Positions 1 to 8,709 of a DNA stretch of 64,000 bases are shown here, piece after piece. The position numbers were made by a program, and so were the translations under genes. This DNA is from Pseudomonas sp. LB-090624 (lineage in GTDB: Bacteria; Pseudomonadota; Gammaproteobacteria; Pseudomonadales; Pseudomonadaceae): assembly GCF_003205205.1 (NCBI RefSeq), contig NZ_QJRL01000015.1, positions 50,703-114,702 on the forward strand, read 5' to 3'. How positions within the stretch are numbered: position 1 is the first letter of the stretch; each line of letters opens with the position of its first letter. The notes beneath the pieces were generated by a model. The model saw only the letters and a list, made by a program, of their open reading frames with translations, did not search any database and had not been told where the DNA came from.

Positions 1-662
1 TGTTCGCCCCTTTGTCCCGTGGCCCGTGGATTGGCGCGGTAGTCATCGTGGTGGTGTTCATCGCCCTGGGCAAAGGTGCCGTGAAGCGCCTGGCGTTGCT
101 GGCTGCTGCCGGCATGCTGGCGCTGCCCCTGCTGACCGTGGTGCCCGGTGGCGACAAGGTGCTGGACCTGTTGCCCTACATCGGCAACATCGAGAAAGAG
201 AACATCACCTACCGCGAGCGGCTGATGGACAACTCGTGGATCGTCATCCAGCGCAACCCGCTGTTCGGCTCGTTCGACTTCCGCAACACCCCGGAAATGC
301 AATCGATGATCCAAGGCGAAGGCATCATCGACATCGTCAACACCTACATCAACCTGGCACTGCGAGTCGGCCTGGTCGGTCTCGGCCTGTTCGTGGCGTT
401 CTTCGCCGTGGTGCTGCAGGGTATCCGCAAGGCCATGCTCAGCTTTCCCGACAAGAGCGACGAACGAAGGCAGCTGGGCCGGGCCTTGCTGGCGACCTTG
501 ATCGGCATTCTGGTGATCATCTTCACCGTCAGCAGCATCACCTTCATCCCGGTGGTGTACTGGTCCATCGCCGGACTTGGCGTGGCCTACACCCAGATGG
601 TGCGACGGCTGCACAACAGCGAGGCCACGCAACTGGCCGGCCCCGACCTACAACCCAGGTAA
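1..662 (+). CDS. O-antigen ligase/polymerase-like membrane protein (C-terminal part)
   Basis: The gene enters from outside the window; about 219 codons are visible and the frame is open to the first base. The visible start has a Leu-Ser-Arg-Gly-Pro motif followed by a hydrophobic helix, as in the Wzy_C / O-antigen ligase domain. Two more hydrophobic segments follow a hydrophilic loop of about 60 residues, and a last pair lies near visible residues 160-195, before a short cytoplasmic tail. Proteins of this family polymerise or ligate lipid-linked sugar repeats at the periplasmic face of the inner membrane. Its stop shares one base with a possible ATG of the next gene, so the two are probably co-transcribed. 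Polymerase versus ligase cannot be decided from this part. Confidence 0.75.
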   Translation, partial: FAPLSRGPWIGAVVIVVVFIALGKGAVKRLALLAAAGMLALPLLTVVPGGDKVLDLLPYIGNIEKENITYRERLMDNSWIVIQRNPLFGSFDFRNTPEMQSMIQGEGIIDIVNTYINLALRVGLVGLGLFVAFFAVVLQGIRKAMLSFPDKSDERRQLGRALLATLIGILVIIFTVSSITFIPVVYWSIAGLGVAYTQMVRRLHNSEATQLAGPDLQPR

Positions 663-667
663 TGTTC

Positions 668-3268
668 ATGAATGTGCTTGCCCTGCGTCATCTCGTGCGC
701 CTTTCAGGCATTGCCGGCCTGGCCCTGCTGCCATTGACCGGTTGGGGGTCGGCCTGGCAGGTCAGTGTCGATGAGCAAAATGGCCTGCCCAGCGTGACAC
801 GCGGCGGCGGGCCGGTGATGCAAGCCAAGTTCGACTTCTGGGCTGGCAACTGGAGCTGGACCGGTTTCCAGACCGAGTTCAAGGTCAACGGCCCTTACCA
901 CTACACGCTGCGTGGCAAGAACAAGGAACTGGACTTCGACCTGGCCGCCGATATCCGCAAGGAGCAGGCGCAAACCCTGACTTGGGCCATCGACCTCGAT
1001 GCCCACAGCCGCCAGGCGGGGGTAATGGGCGGCGGCATGGTGTTCCAGTTCGACCCGGCACAAATCGCCGGTGACATGGGGGCCCCGCAATTGCTGCCCG
1101 ACAACCGCGGCTGGTGGTGGGGCAAGGCCGACCAGGGCCGGCGCATCGAAATGCGCTTCGACCCGCCATTGGCCAAGGTGTATTTCGAGCGCGGCAACCC
1201 GTCCGAACTGCGTGCGTTTCTATACAAGGACCCGATCAATGCCGGCAAGCAACAGATCAGGGCCGTACTCAACGTTACCGGCGACATCGACCTGGGCCCG
1301 ACCCCGACCGAACGTTTCGGCCTGGCCGACCCTGCCAGCTGGCCCGATGACCAGCTGGACTGGCGCACCTCGCCGGTGGACCTGTCGTTCCTCAACGCGG
1401 CGGAGAAACCTGCCGGCAAGCGTGGCTTCGTCAAGGCCGTTGGCGAGCAACTGATGTTCGCCGACAACACCCCGGTGCGCTTCTGGGGCACCAACCTGTC
1501 CGCCTATTCACTGTTCAAAACCCCCGACGAAGAAATTCGCCAGCAGGCCAAGCGCCTGTCGGCCCTTGGCTTCAACCTGGTGCGCCTGCATCACCACGAC
1601 TCGCCCTGGGTCAACCCCAATGTGTTCGGCGACGGCACCTTGGTGAGTGATACCCAGCAGCTGGGCACCGAGTCGCTGCGCAAGCTGGACCTGTGGATCA
1701 AGGCGCTCAAGGACGAAGGGGTGTACATCTGGCTGGACATGCACGTACAGCGCGCGCTCACCGCCAACGACAGCATCGACGACTTCAAGGAGCTGGCCAA
1801 GGGCGAAGCGCGCATCGACCTGAAGGGCTATGCCTACGTCAACAGCAGCATCCAGCAGGCAATGAAGCGCTTCGCCGAGCAGTACCTGACCCATGTGAAT
1901 GCGTACACCGGCCTGGCCTACAAGGATGACCCGGCTATCGCTGCAGTGCTGATCACCAACGAGAACGACCTGACCCAGCATTATGGCAACGCCCTGATGC
2001 CGAACAAGGATGTGCCACGCCACAGCGAGCGCTACATGGCTGCGGCGAAAGCTTTCGCCAAACAGTATGACCTGCCCGCGGACCTTACCTGGCGTGCCTG
2101 GGAACACGGCCCGTCGAAGCTGTTCCTCAACGAACTGGAACATCGCTTCAACGCCGACATGATCGCCCACCTGCGCACCGTCGGGGTGAAAGTGCCGATC
2201 GCCACCACCAGCACCTGGGGCGGCAATGGCCTGAGCGCGCTGCCCGCCCTGACGGCCGGTGACGTGATCGACGCCCACAGCTATGGTGCCATTGGCCAAC
2301 TGGAGAAGAACCCGCTGACCAGCGACGGCATGATCGACTGGATCGCAGCCGCTCAGGTAGTCGGCAAGCCGCTGACGGTCACCGAGTGGAACGCCGAGCC
2401 CTTCCCACTGCCCGACCGTCACGCGTTGCCGTTGTACGTGGCCGGCACCGCCGCCCACCAGGGCTGGGACGCCATGCTGCAATATGCCTACAGCCAGCAG
2501 GCGTTCAACCCGGGTTGGCGTACGGCGGACAACTGGCACGCGTACAACGACCCGGCAATGCTCGCCACCCTGCCCGCTGCCGCCCTGCTGTACCGCCGTG
2601 CAGACGTGAAGCCGGCTACCACTCACTATGTATTCGCCCCCACGCCCGCCACCCTGTACAACCAGGAAATCACCCCGCGCAACTCACCCCTGTTGCGCAC
2701 GGCCATGGAAAAGGGCCAACTGCAGATCGCCCTGCCGCAAACACCCGAACTGCCGTGGCTGAGGCCCGCTGACATCGCTGCCGATGCGCAGGTGCTGCGG
2801 GACCCGGGGCAGTCACTGCTGGCTGCCGATGCCAGCGAGTCGGTGACCGACACCGGCGAACTCAAGCGCAACTGGCAACTGGGCATCTACACCATCGACA
2901 CAGCACTGACCCAGGCCGCCAGCGGCTGGCTGGGTGGCCGCAAGATCAACCTGGGTGCCATTCAGGTAGAAACCCGCACGCCCTACGCCAGCGTCGTGGT
3001 GCAGAGCCTGGACGGCAAGCCGCTGGGCGTTTCGCGCGACCTGCTGCTATCACTGGGCACGCGGGCCATGCCCAAGGCCGATGACAAGACGCCGTTCAAT
3101 GTCGAACCCCTTGAAGGGAGCCTGACCATCAAGGCACCGGCCGGCCTGCAGCTGTTCGCCCGCGATGCGCAGGCGCAGCTGAAAGCATTGCCCGCAGCCT
3201 ACAAGGATGGGCACTACACGATCACCTTCGACAACCGCTACATGTCGAACTGGCTGTTCTTGAAATAG
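668..3268 (+). CDS. Exported TIM-barrel glycoside hydrolase (GH5-like), exopolysaccharide locus
   Basis: 866 residues with a signal peptide ending near LTGWGSA. An N-terminal all-beta part is followed from about residue 260 by a cellulase-like barrel: FWGTNL, GFNLVRLHHHD, LDMHVQRAL. Glu432 in ITNEND fits the acid/base and Glu573 in TVTEWNAEP fits the nucleophile of clan GH-A retaining enzymes. A C-terminal beta domain ends the protein. ATG 668 is preferred over ATG 662 because AGG lies 8 bases upstream. It follows the polymerase gene by 5 bases. By analogy with periplasmic hydrolases of other secreted-polymer systems it may trim the polymer during export; the substrate is unknown. The family call is strong, the role is inferred. 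Confidence 0.75.
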   Translation: MNVLALRHLVRLSGIAGLALLPLTGWGSAWQVSVDEQNGLPSVTRGGGPVMQAKFDFWAGNWSWTGFQTEFKVNGPYHYTLRGKNKELDFDLAADIRKEQAQTLTWAIDLDAHSRQAGVMGGGMVFQFDPAQIAGDMGAPQLLPDNRGWWWGKADQGRRIEMRFDPPLAKVYFERGNPSELRAFLYKDPINAGKQQIRAVLNVTGDIDLGPTPTERFGLADPASWPDDQLDWRTSPVDLSFLNAAEKPAGKRGFVKAVGEQLMFADNTPVRFWGTNLSAYSLFKTPDEEIRQQAKRLSALGFNLVRLHHHDSPWVNPNVFGDGTLVSDTQQLGTESLRKLDLWIKALKDEGVYIWLDMHVQRALTANDSIDDFKELAKGEARIDLKGYAYVNSSIQQAMKRFAEQYLTHVNAYTGLAYKDDPAIAAVLITNENDLTQHYGNALMPNKDVPRHSERYMAAAKAFAKQYDLPADLTWRAWEHGPSKLFLNELEHRFNADMIAHLRTVGVKVPIATTSTWGGNGLSALPALTAGDVIDAHSYGAIGQLEKNPLTSDGMIDWIAAAQVVGKPLTVTEWNAEPFPLPDRHALPLYVAGTAAHQGWDAMLQYAYSQQAFNPGWRTADNWHAYNDPAMLATLPAAALLYRRADVKPATTHYVFAPTPATLYNQEITPRNSPLLRTAMEKGQLQIALPQTPELPWLRPADIAADAQVLRDPGQSLLAADASESVTDTGELKRNWQLGIYTIDTALTQAASGWLGGRKINLGAIQVETRTPYASVVVQSLDGKPLGVSRDLLLSLGTRAMPKADDKTPFNVEPLEGSLTIKAPAGLQLFARDAQAQLKALPAAYKDGHYTITFDNRYMSNWLFLK

Positions 3269-3331
3269 GGCATGTGGCCATCTACGCTCGGTTCACTGCG
3301 TCGGTAAAACAGCGGGTCACAGGAGGTGCGG

Positions 3332-4297
3332 ATGAAATTCCTGGTTGTCGGTGGCGCAGGCTATATTGGCTCGCACATGGTCAAACACCTGCTGGGCGCC
3401 GGCCACGAAGTGGTGGTGGCCGACCTGGTATCACCCGGCCCCGGTATCCAGTGGGCCAGGCTCGACATTGCCGACGAAGCTGCGCTGGATGTGCTGTTTG
3501 GCGTGTTTCACTTCGATGCAGTGTTCCACTTTGCCTCGTTTATCCAGGTGGGTGAGTCGGTCACCGCACCTGGCAAGTATTACCAGAACAACGTCGCCGC
3601 TACCCTTTCCCTGCTGCAGGCCATGGTCAATGCGGGTATCAGGCACTTGGTGTTTTCCTCCACTGCCGCGGTTTACGGCAACCCGCAGTACGTACCCATC
3701 GACGAAGCCCACGGCAAAGGGCCGATCAACCCGTATGGGTTGAGCAAATGGATGGTCGAACAGATTCTGGAGGACTTCGATCGGGCCTATGGCCTGAAGT
3801 CTGTGAGCCTGCGCTACTTCAATGCAGCGGGTGCCGACCCGGAAGGCCAGCTGGGCGAGCGTCATGACCCGGAAACCCATCTGATCCCGTTGATTCTGCA
3901 GGCTGCCTCCGGGCGACGTGAGGCCGTGACGGTGTTTGGCCGCGACTACGATACGCCCGACGGCACCTGCATCCGCGATTACGTACACGTAGCTGACCTG
4001 GCGGCAGCCCATGCGCTGGCGGTGGATTACCTGTTGGCAGGTGGAGAGCGTACCGCGTTCAACCTGGGCAATGGGCTGGGCTTTTCGGTGCAGGAGGTGA
4101 TCGATACGGCCCGTGCGGTGACCGGTCGGCAAATCAATGCGCTGGATGCACCACGCCGAGCCGGCGACCCGCCGCGGCTGGTGGCCGATGCGCAAAAAGC
4201 CCAGCAGGTGCTGGGCTGGCGGCCAGAGTTCGCGTCGCTGGAGCAGATCGTACGGCATGCCTGGCAGTGGGAGTTGCAGTATCCCTGGGCGCGCTGA
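3332..4297 (+). CDS. galE: UDP-glucose/UDP-sugar 4-epimerase
   Basis: 321 residues, extended short-chain dehydrogenase fold. The NAD-binding GGAGYIG motif lies at residues 7-13, the catalytic serine region is FSSTAAVYG and the catalytic YxxxK is YGLSKWMVEQ. SLRYFNAAGADPEG and the IRDYVHVADL segment are typical of GalE. It interconverts UDP-glucose and UDP-galactose (or the N-acetyl forms) and here would supply precursor to the exopolysaccharide locus. AGGAGG at 3321-3326 fixes ATG 3332, not the GTG six bases earlier. It is the last forward gene before the convergent secretion operon. Substrate choice between hexose and N-acetylhexosamine cannot be read from the sequence. Confidence 0.88.
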   Translation: MKFLVVGGAGYIGSHMVKHLLGAGHEVVVADLVSPGPGIQWARLDIADEAALDVLFGVFHFDAVFHFASFIQVGESVTAPGKYYQNNVAATLSLLQAMVNAGIRHLVFSSTAAVYGNPQYVPIDEAHGKGPINPYGLSKWMVEQILEDFDRAYGLKSVSLRYFNAAGADPEGQLGERHDPETHLIPLILQAASGRREAVTVFGRDYDTPDGTCIRDYVHVADLAAAHALAVDYLLAGGERTAFNLGNGLGFSVQEVIDTARAVTGRQINALDAPRRAGDPPRLVADAQKAQQVLGWRPEFASLEQIVRHAWQWELQYPWAR

Positions 4298-4319
4298 GGC
4301 CTACCCTGATGCCTCGCAG

Positions 4320-4338
4320 GCGCAGCGTTGTGCTGCGC
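4320..4338. terminator. Hairpin between convergent galE and the tyrosine-kinase gene
   Basis: GCGCAGC and GCTGCGC form a perfect 7-bp stem with a 5-base loop in the 60-base gap between two convergent stop codons. There is no clear T-run, so it may be a weak bidirectional terminator or a transcript-stabilising hairpin. Confidence 0.4.
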
Positions 4339-4357
4339 TCCCAGGGCTGGCCGTGAT

Positions 4358-5164
4358 TCAGTAATACGTCCGCGGTTGCTCGTCAGCCTTGTTCAACACC
4401 GTCCCGATCAGGTTCACCGTCGCCAGGTGATGCAGGCAATCCTCGATTTCCTTCTTGTTGTTCATGCCGTTGGCCACCACCAGCAATACGCAATCCAACT
4501 TGGGTATCACGGTGATCGCATCGTCCGAACTGAGCAACGGGGGCAAATCGAAAATGCAGATGCGCGAATCGTAACGGTTGCGCAACTCGCCGATCAGGTT
4601 GTTGACCTTGGGCGAGGACAACATCTCGGTCGACAGCGGTACCGGTACCCGCGTCGGCAGGACCACGAAGCGCGGCAAGGTCGGGTTGACCAGGCAGTCC
4701 TGCAACTCGGCCTTGTCGGTCAGAAACTCGTTCAGCGCCTGGTCCATGGGCAAGCCCAAGGTACTGCCGACCTTGGGCCTGCGCAGGTCGAAGTCCACCA
4801 GCAACGCGGTCTTGGTGGTGTGGTGGGCGATGCTCATGGCCAGGTTGACCGCCAGCACCGTCTTGCCCGCTTCTGGCGTGGGTGAAGTAATGCCAAGGGT
4901 ACGCCAGCCGTTCTCATCCATCAGCCTGAGCACCTGCGTGCGCAACAGGTCGATCGGCCCGTTCATGTTGGAATTCTTGTTGTAAGCGACGATACGGTGG
5001 CGCTCGAGGTGGTCCGGCCGCAACGGCACCACCTTGGTGTTCACGTAGTCGAACTGGCCTGGCACTTCGGCCAGTGCGGTCCCGGGTGCGGGTGACAAGG
5101 CCTGCGGGGTGCCCGGGGTAACCTGATGAAGATTGTTGCCAACAGCCGGCTTGGTCCTGTCCAT
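4358..5164 (-). CDS. Polysaccharide co-polymerase ATPase, CpsD/CapB tyrosine-kinase family
   Basis: 268 residues. The P-loop SPTPEAGKT lies at about residues 94-102, the Walker A' motif LLVDFDLRRP at 121-130, and a Walker-B-like IFDLPPLLSSDDA further on, the order seen in bacterial tyrosine kinases. The first 85 residues are polar and probably disordered. The C terminus ends in only two tyrosines (RTYY), where classical CpsD/Wzc proteins have a longer Tyr cluster. It would act in the cytoplasm with the Wzz-like membrane protein encoded 11 bases upstream, and autophosphorylation would control polymer length or export. ATG 5164 has AGGGA 8 bases upstream; the GTG just before it is not needed. 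Family certain; kinase activity not proven. Confidence 0.82.
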   Translation of the reverse strand: MDRTKPAVGNNLHQVTPGTPQALSPAPGTALAEVPGQFDYVNTKVVPLRPDHLERHRIVAYNKNSNMNGPIDLLRTQVLRLMDENGWRTLGITSPTPEAGKTVLAVNLAMSIAHHTTKTALLVDFDLRRPKVGSTLGLPMDQALNEFLTDKAELQDCLVNPTLPRFVVLPTRVPVPLSTEMLSSPKVNNLIGELRNRYDSRICIFDLPPLLSSDDAITVIPKLDCVLLVVANGMNNKKEIEDCLHHLATVNLIGTVLNKADEQPRTYY

Positions 5165-5175
5165 CACTGCTTTCC

Positions 5176-6738
5176 CTATGCAAACCGAGATATGACCTTG
5201 AACAACAGCACATCCAGTGGCATGTAGAACACGTGCACCAGCACTACCATGATAGCCGCCAGCGCCAGCGCCGCCAGGATCAGCCAGTTACGCCAGCGCT
5301 TGCGCCTGGCCACGTCGGCCCGGGTGTCGATATAGGGCAGCGCCACCAGCACCCGCTTGCCCAGCAGGCTTTCCAGTGCGCCAACGCCGCGCACGCGCTG
5401 GTTGAGCATTTCCAGCAGCATCACCAGCGCACCGCCACCGGCAGGTGCCAGCACCAGGCCCAGTGCAGCGATTTTCTTGCGGTTGGGCTTGATCGGCTTC
5501 TCAGGCAGCAGCGGTGGCTCCAGCAGCACAAAGCGTTCGGCCTTGTTTTCCTGCTCCAGGCTTTCGGTAATCTTCGCGCCCATTTCCTTGGCGCGGATTT
5601 CTTCGTACTTCTTGCGGGCGTTGTCGTGGTCGCGCATCAAGGTCACCAGCCCACGCTCGACCTGCGGCGCCTCTAGAATCTCGGCCTCGTAGCCTTCCAT
5701 CTTTCGGGTCAGCTCGCGCTTCTGCTGGGCCAGCGAAGCGATGCGTTCCTGGGCGGCGCTCATCTTGGCGCGCACCCGGGCCGCATCGAGGCTGACCGTG
5801 GATGCGGCCGACGTACGACCACCCGTGGCTTCCAGCGCCTGGATCTTGCGTTTTAGCGCCACCACATCCGGGTGGGCATCCTTGTAGCGGGTCAGCAGCC
5901 GGGCGTACTCGGCCTTCAGGCTTGCCAGGTCCTGGGGCTGATCGGCACTGCTTGGGCGTGCACCCTCCACTGCCTTGGTCGCCAGGCCGGCATTGGCCGC
6001 AGACAGCTCCAGCTCCAGGTAACGCAGTTCTTCCTGGGCAGCCTTGTAGTCGCGGTCGACCTCGCGGAACTCCAGCTCCGAGCGCGACAGCATGTTCATG
6101 CGCAGGGTCTGGTGCTCGGGCAGGGCATTCGCATGGGCTTGCTTGAAATCAGCCAGCTGGTTTTCCAGGCTGGCCAGTTCAGCGCCGAGCTTGTTGGCCT
6201 CCTGGGTGAGGAATTCGGTGGTTTCATTGGCCCGCTCGGTACGCTGCTTGAGGTTTTCGTTGAGGAACAGCGTCACCAGTTCATCGGCGACTTCCTTGGC
6301 CACCTGCGCCTGCTTGTGCTCGAACGACACGTTGAAGGCCACGGTCGCTTCACCCCGCCCGCGCACGAAGGTGGTGAGGGTTTCGACCACGATGGCGCTG
6401 CGCATCTGGTCGATCTTGTCGCTTTCGCTAAGGCGCTTGTCGGCGAACAGGTCGTACTTGCCAATGATCCGCAGCAGGTTTTCACGGGTCATCACCCGCT
6501 GGCGGATCACCTCGATGCGTTCATCGGCGAAGCTGGTGGTGTTGGTCGACACCAGTTCGGGCGAAATCTGCTGCGACTCCACCAGGATGGTGCCGGTCGA
6601 CTGGTAAATCGGCGGCACCATCAAGGCGACCGCCACGGTCGCGGCAAGAATGACTGCGGCACTGACCCCTAACACCAGGGCTCTGTCCTTGATAATGGCG
6701 ATGTAATCTCTGAGGGACAGCTCGTAGTCAGACTTCAT
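5176..6738 (-). CDS. Wzz/GNVR-type polysaccharide chain-length (co-polymerase) protein
   Basis: 520 residues. A transmembrane helix at about 17-38 and another at about 485-507 flank a large periplasmic domain rich in coiled coil (roughly 170-260 and 310-400). The N terminus begins with the Wzz-type LSLRDYIAIIKDRALVLG segment, and the region before the second helix has the LLEPPLLPEKPIKPNR proline-rich motif characteristic of this family. Such proteins sit in the inner membrane, control chain length and bridge to the outer-membrane exporter. The ATPase partner is split off as the next gene, as in Gram-positive CapA/CapB, instead of being fused as in Wzc. Second to last gene of a reverse operon with 11-20 base spacings. 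Confidence 0.88.
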   Translation of the reverse strand: MKSDYELSLRDYIAIIKDRALVLGVSAAVILAATVAVALMVPPIYQSTGTILVESQQISPELVSTNTTSFADERIEVIRQRVMTRENLLRIIGKYDLFADKRLSESDKIDQMRSAIVVETLTTFVRGRGEATVAFNVSFEHKQAQVAKEVADELVTLFLNENLKQRTERANETTEFLTQEANKLGAELASLENQLADFKQAHANALPEHQTLRMNMLSRSELEFREVDRDYKAAQEELRYLELELSAANAGLATKAVEGARPSSADQPQDLASLKAEYARLLTRYKDAHPDVVALKRKIQALEATGGRTSAASTVSLDAARVRAKMSAAQERIASLAQQKRELTRKMEGYEAEILEAPQVERGLVTLMRDHDNARKKYEEIRAKEMGAKITESLEQENKAERFVLLEPPLLPEKPIKPNRKKIAALGLVLAPAGGGALVMLLEMLNQRVRGVGALESLLGKRVLVALPYIDTRADVARRKRWRNWLILAALALAAIMVVLVHVFYMPLDVLLFKVISRFA

Positions 6739-6757
6739 GGGGCCACCTGCCTGAAGT

Positions 6758-7873
6758 TCAGATGTCGGGGTACCTGTACGTCAACGTCAAACCAACGATC
6801 GTAGCGGTCGCATCAGCTTCGCGGTCCTGCTGCCGTTCCTTGTACATCAGCGACAGGCGCAGGTCCCAATACGGCGAAAACTCGCGGCTGGCCCACACGC
6901 TGTAAGTCTGCAACGTGTTGGGTGACTGGCCTTTGCTGTCCTGCCAGGCGGCGTCGGCACCCACCCGGGTCAACTCGGTCAGCGCGTAACTCCATACGCC
7001 ACGCACCTGGTCCAGCTCGGCAAAGCCACCCTCGGCGCTGGCCACCGTGCTGCGCTCGGCGGTAAAGCTGGCATCGGCACGGGTACCGGTGTACAGCAAT
7101 GCAACACCCCCCTCCCCGCGCCGGCCGCCCTCGTCCCCCGACACCTGGTTGACGCCAATGTGCGCGTCGGCACTCAAGCCTTCGGCAAGTTGGTACTTGA
7201 TGCCCACTGCCGGGGTGTAGCTGTTGGAAGCGGTAGCGGTCAGGTCTTGCTCAGGCTCGTAGCGGCGGGCACCAAAGCGGGTATAGACGTCGGCCCGTTC
7301 GCTCCAGGCGTAAGTCCAGGTAAAGACGTTCGCCAGTTCGTCGTAACCCGTCAGCGTACTGATGTCATAACGGGCACGGTTGTAGGTCGTTTCGTTGCTC
7401 AAGGTGCTGCGCTCGGTCACCGCCTGGCTCCAGTTGCCAGTCAGGGTGTAGAGCTTCTGGGTACCGTCGGTGGTGATGACGCCGGTGTCCAGCACCGTCC
7501 CCGACAGCGTCGAGCTTTCGTTATAGCGCGCCACCAGGCCGAAACGCCCACGCTCGGTGGTACGCTGCCAGCCCAGGCTGATATCGGGGTCTTCACGGTC
7601 ATCGACCACATCCGTGTCGGACGAGCGCAACACATTCATGCCCAGCCCCAACCTCAACTCGTCACGGTCGAAAGTACCGATCAGGGTGTAATCGGGCGCA
7701 ATGATCGTCCGCGTTACGCCCTTCTCCCCCGACGACAGCAGCAAAGGGTTGCTGTCGTATTCGACGGATGTCGGTACCACCACCGTAGACTGCCAATTTG
7801 CCGCCAGGACCGACTCCGTAAACGGCAAGACCAAGATTGCCGTTGCAATGCTAGTTGTTCTAAGAAGAGGCAT
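6758..7873 (-). CDS. Outer-membrane beta-barrel protein of exopolysaccharide secretion
   Basis: 371 residues with a signal peptide ending around TESVLA (residue 24). The rest is alternating polar/hydrophobic strand-like sequence with aromatic girdle residues, and the chain ends in LTLTYRYPDI. It resembles the outer-membrane barrel proteins found beside Wza/Wzz pairs in several proteobacterial exopolysaccharide loci. It lies between the export protein and the Wzz-like protein, 24 and 19 bases from each, so it is a probable outer-membrane exit channel or accessory. I cannot assign a sugar specificity. Confidence 0.72.
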   Translation of the reverse strand: MPLLRTTSIATAILVLPFTESVLAANWQSTVVVPTSVEYDSNPLLLSSGEKGVTRTIIAPDYTLIGTFDRDELRLGLGMNVLRSSDTDVVDDREDPDISLGWQRTTERGRFGLVARYNESSTLSGTVLDTGVITTDGTQKLYTLTGNWSQAVTERSTLSNETTYNRARYDISTLTGYDELANVFTWTYAWSERADVYTRFGARRYEPEQDLTATASNSYTPAVGIKYQLAEGLSADAHIGVNQVSGDEGGRRGEGGVALLYTGTRADASFTAERSTVASAEGGFAELDQVRGVWSYALTELTRVGADAAWQDSKGQSPNTLQTYSVWASREFSPYWDLRLSLMYKERQQDREADATATIVGLTLTYRYPDI

Positions 7874-7897
7874 TAAGTGTTCTTATTGAAGGCAAGA

Positions 7898-8455
7898 TCA
7901 AGGAACGACCAGCGTATCGCCAGCCTGAAGTTGGATGTTGGTGGACATGTCCCGCCCAGACACCAGGTCCTTATATCGCACGGGCAGGATTTTTTGGGAA
8001 GCGCCGGTACCGCGAACCACCTTGATTTCGCTTTCGTCGGCAAACTTGTCCAGGCCGCCAGACATGCTCAAGGCCTGCAACACTGCAGTAGGCCCCGCCA
8101 TTTGCACGGGGCCGGGCTTGATCACTTTGCCTTGAACATAAACGAGGTTGCCGGCGATGCTCTTGACGACAACGCTGACATTAGGATCGGGCAGGAATTT
8201 TTCGAGTTTGGCAGCCACTTGCTTTTCGACTGCCGTTACATCAAGACCGGCGACATCGATGCGCCCGGCCAGTGGGAAGGTGATACTGCCATCGGGAAGT
8301 ACGGTGGCTTCTTGACGCAGGCTGTCTTCCTGCCACACCGAAACCATCACGACATCGCCAGGGCTGAGCAGGTAGGTGGAACTGGCCTGATCGGCGTAGC
8401 CCGCACCGGACCACACTGAGAGCATGCAGAACGCGGCAAATATTGAACGCACCAT
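7898..8455 (-). CDS. Short polysaccharide export protein (Poly_export/SLBB, Wza-like)
   Basis: 185 residues. A signal peptide ends near SGAGYA. The Poly_export domain (YLLSPGDVVMVSVW; LPDGSITFPLAGRIDVAG) is followed by one SLBB-type domain (VYVQGKVIKPGPVQM; LSMSGGLDKFADES). It lacks the lipobox cysteine and the long C-terminal part of Wza (about 380 residues), so it probably cannot form the outer-membrane helical pore by itself; the barrel protein encoded next may do that job. ATG 8455 has GGAGGG 7 bases upstream; the more upstream in-frame start is rejected because the signal peptide fits this one. First gene of the secretion operon. Confidence 0.83.
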   Translation of the reverse strand: MVRSIFAAFCMLSVWSGAGYADQASSTYLLSPGDVVMVSVWQEDSLRQEATVLPDGSITFPLAGRIDVAGLDVTAVEKQVAAKLEKFLPDPNVSVVVKSIAGNLVYVQGKVIKPGPVQMAGPTAVLQALSMSGGLDKFADESEIKVVRGTGASQKILPVRYKDLVSGRDMSTNIQLQAGDTLVVP

Positions 8456-8638
8456 GAGGGTCCCTCCGGCCGAATGGCCCGACAAAGAGCACTGAATGAG
8501 AACAACACACCAACTCTCGCTCCGCTTCGCGGCGTAACCGTGCCGCGATGGCCTCGACCTTCCTGGAGGCCCTTACCTTGACGCTGTGCAGCCTGGGTTG
8601 CGATGCCCGGTAACCGTGGACCTTCACGGGGTACTGGG

Positions 8639-8666
8639 AATATAGCAACGGTTGGGAAATTGACAA
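8639..8666 (-). promoter_or_regulatory. Candidate sigma-70 promoter for the polysaccharide secretion operon
   Basis: On the reverse strand TTGTCA (8666-8661) is followed after 16 bases by TATATT (8644-8639). Initiation would leave a leader of about 175 bases before the export gene, including the small inverted repeat CCGTG...CACGG. No ops/JUMPstart core was found in that leader. It lies downstream of the small peptide gene at 8710-8886. Confidence 0.5.
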
Positions 8667-8709
8667 GCCAGGTACGGAGCCAATGGCATTACCCGTAAAA
8701 CGACAAGCT

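Noticed and set aside
1508..2626. 372-codon reverse frame inside the glycosidase gene
   Set aside because: His/Gln/Val-rich translation typical of antisense reading in GC-rich DNA; the forward gene has signal peptide and catalytic motifs.
8456..8640. JUMPstart/ops antitermination element in the polysaccharide leader
   Set aside because: Searched for GGCGGTAG-type core on the reverse strand; not present.
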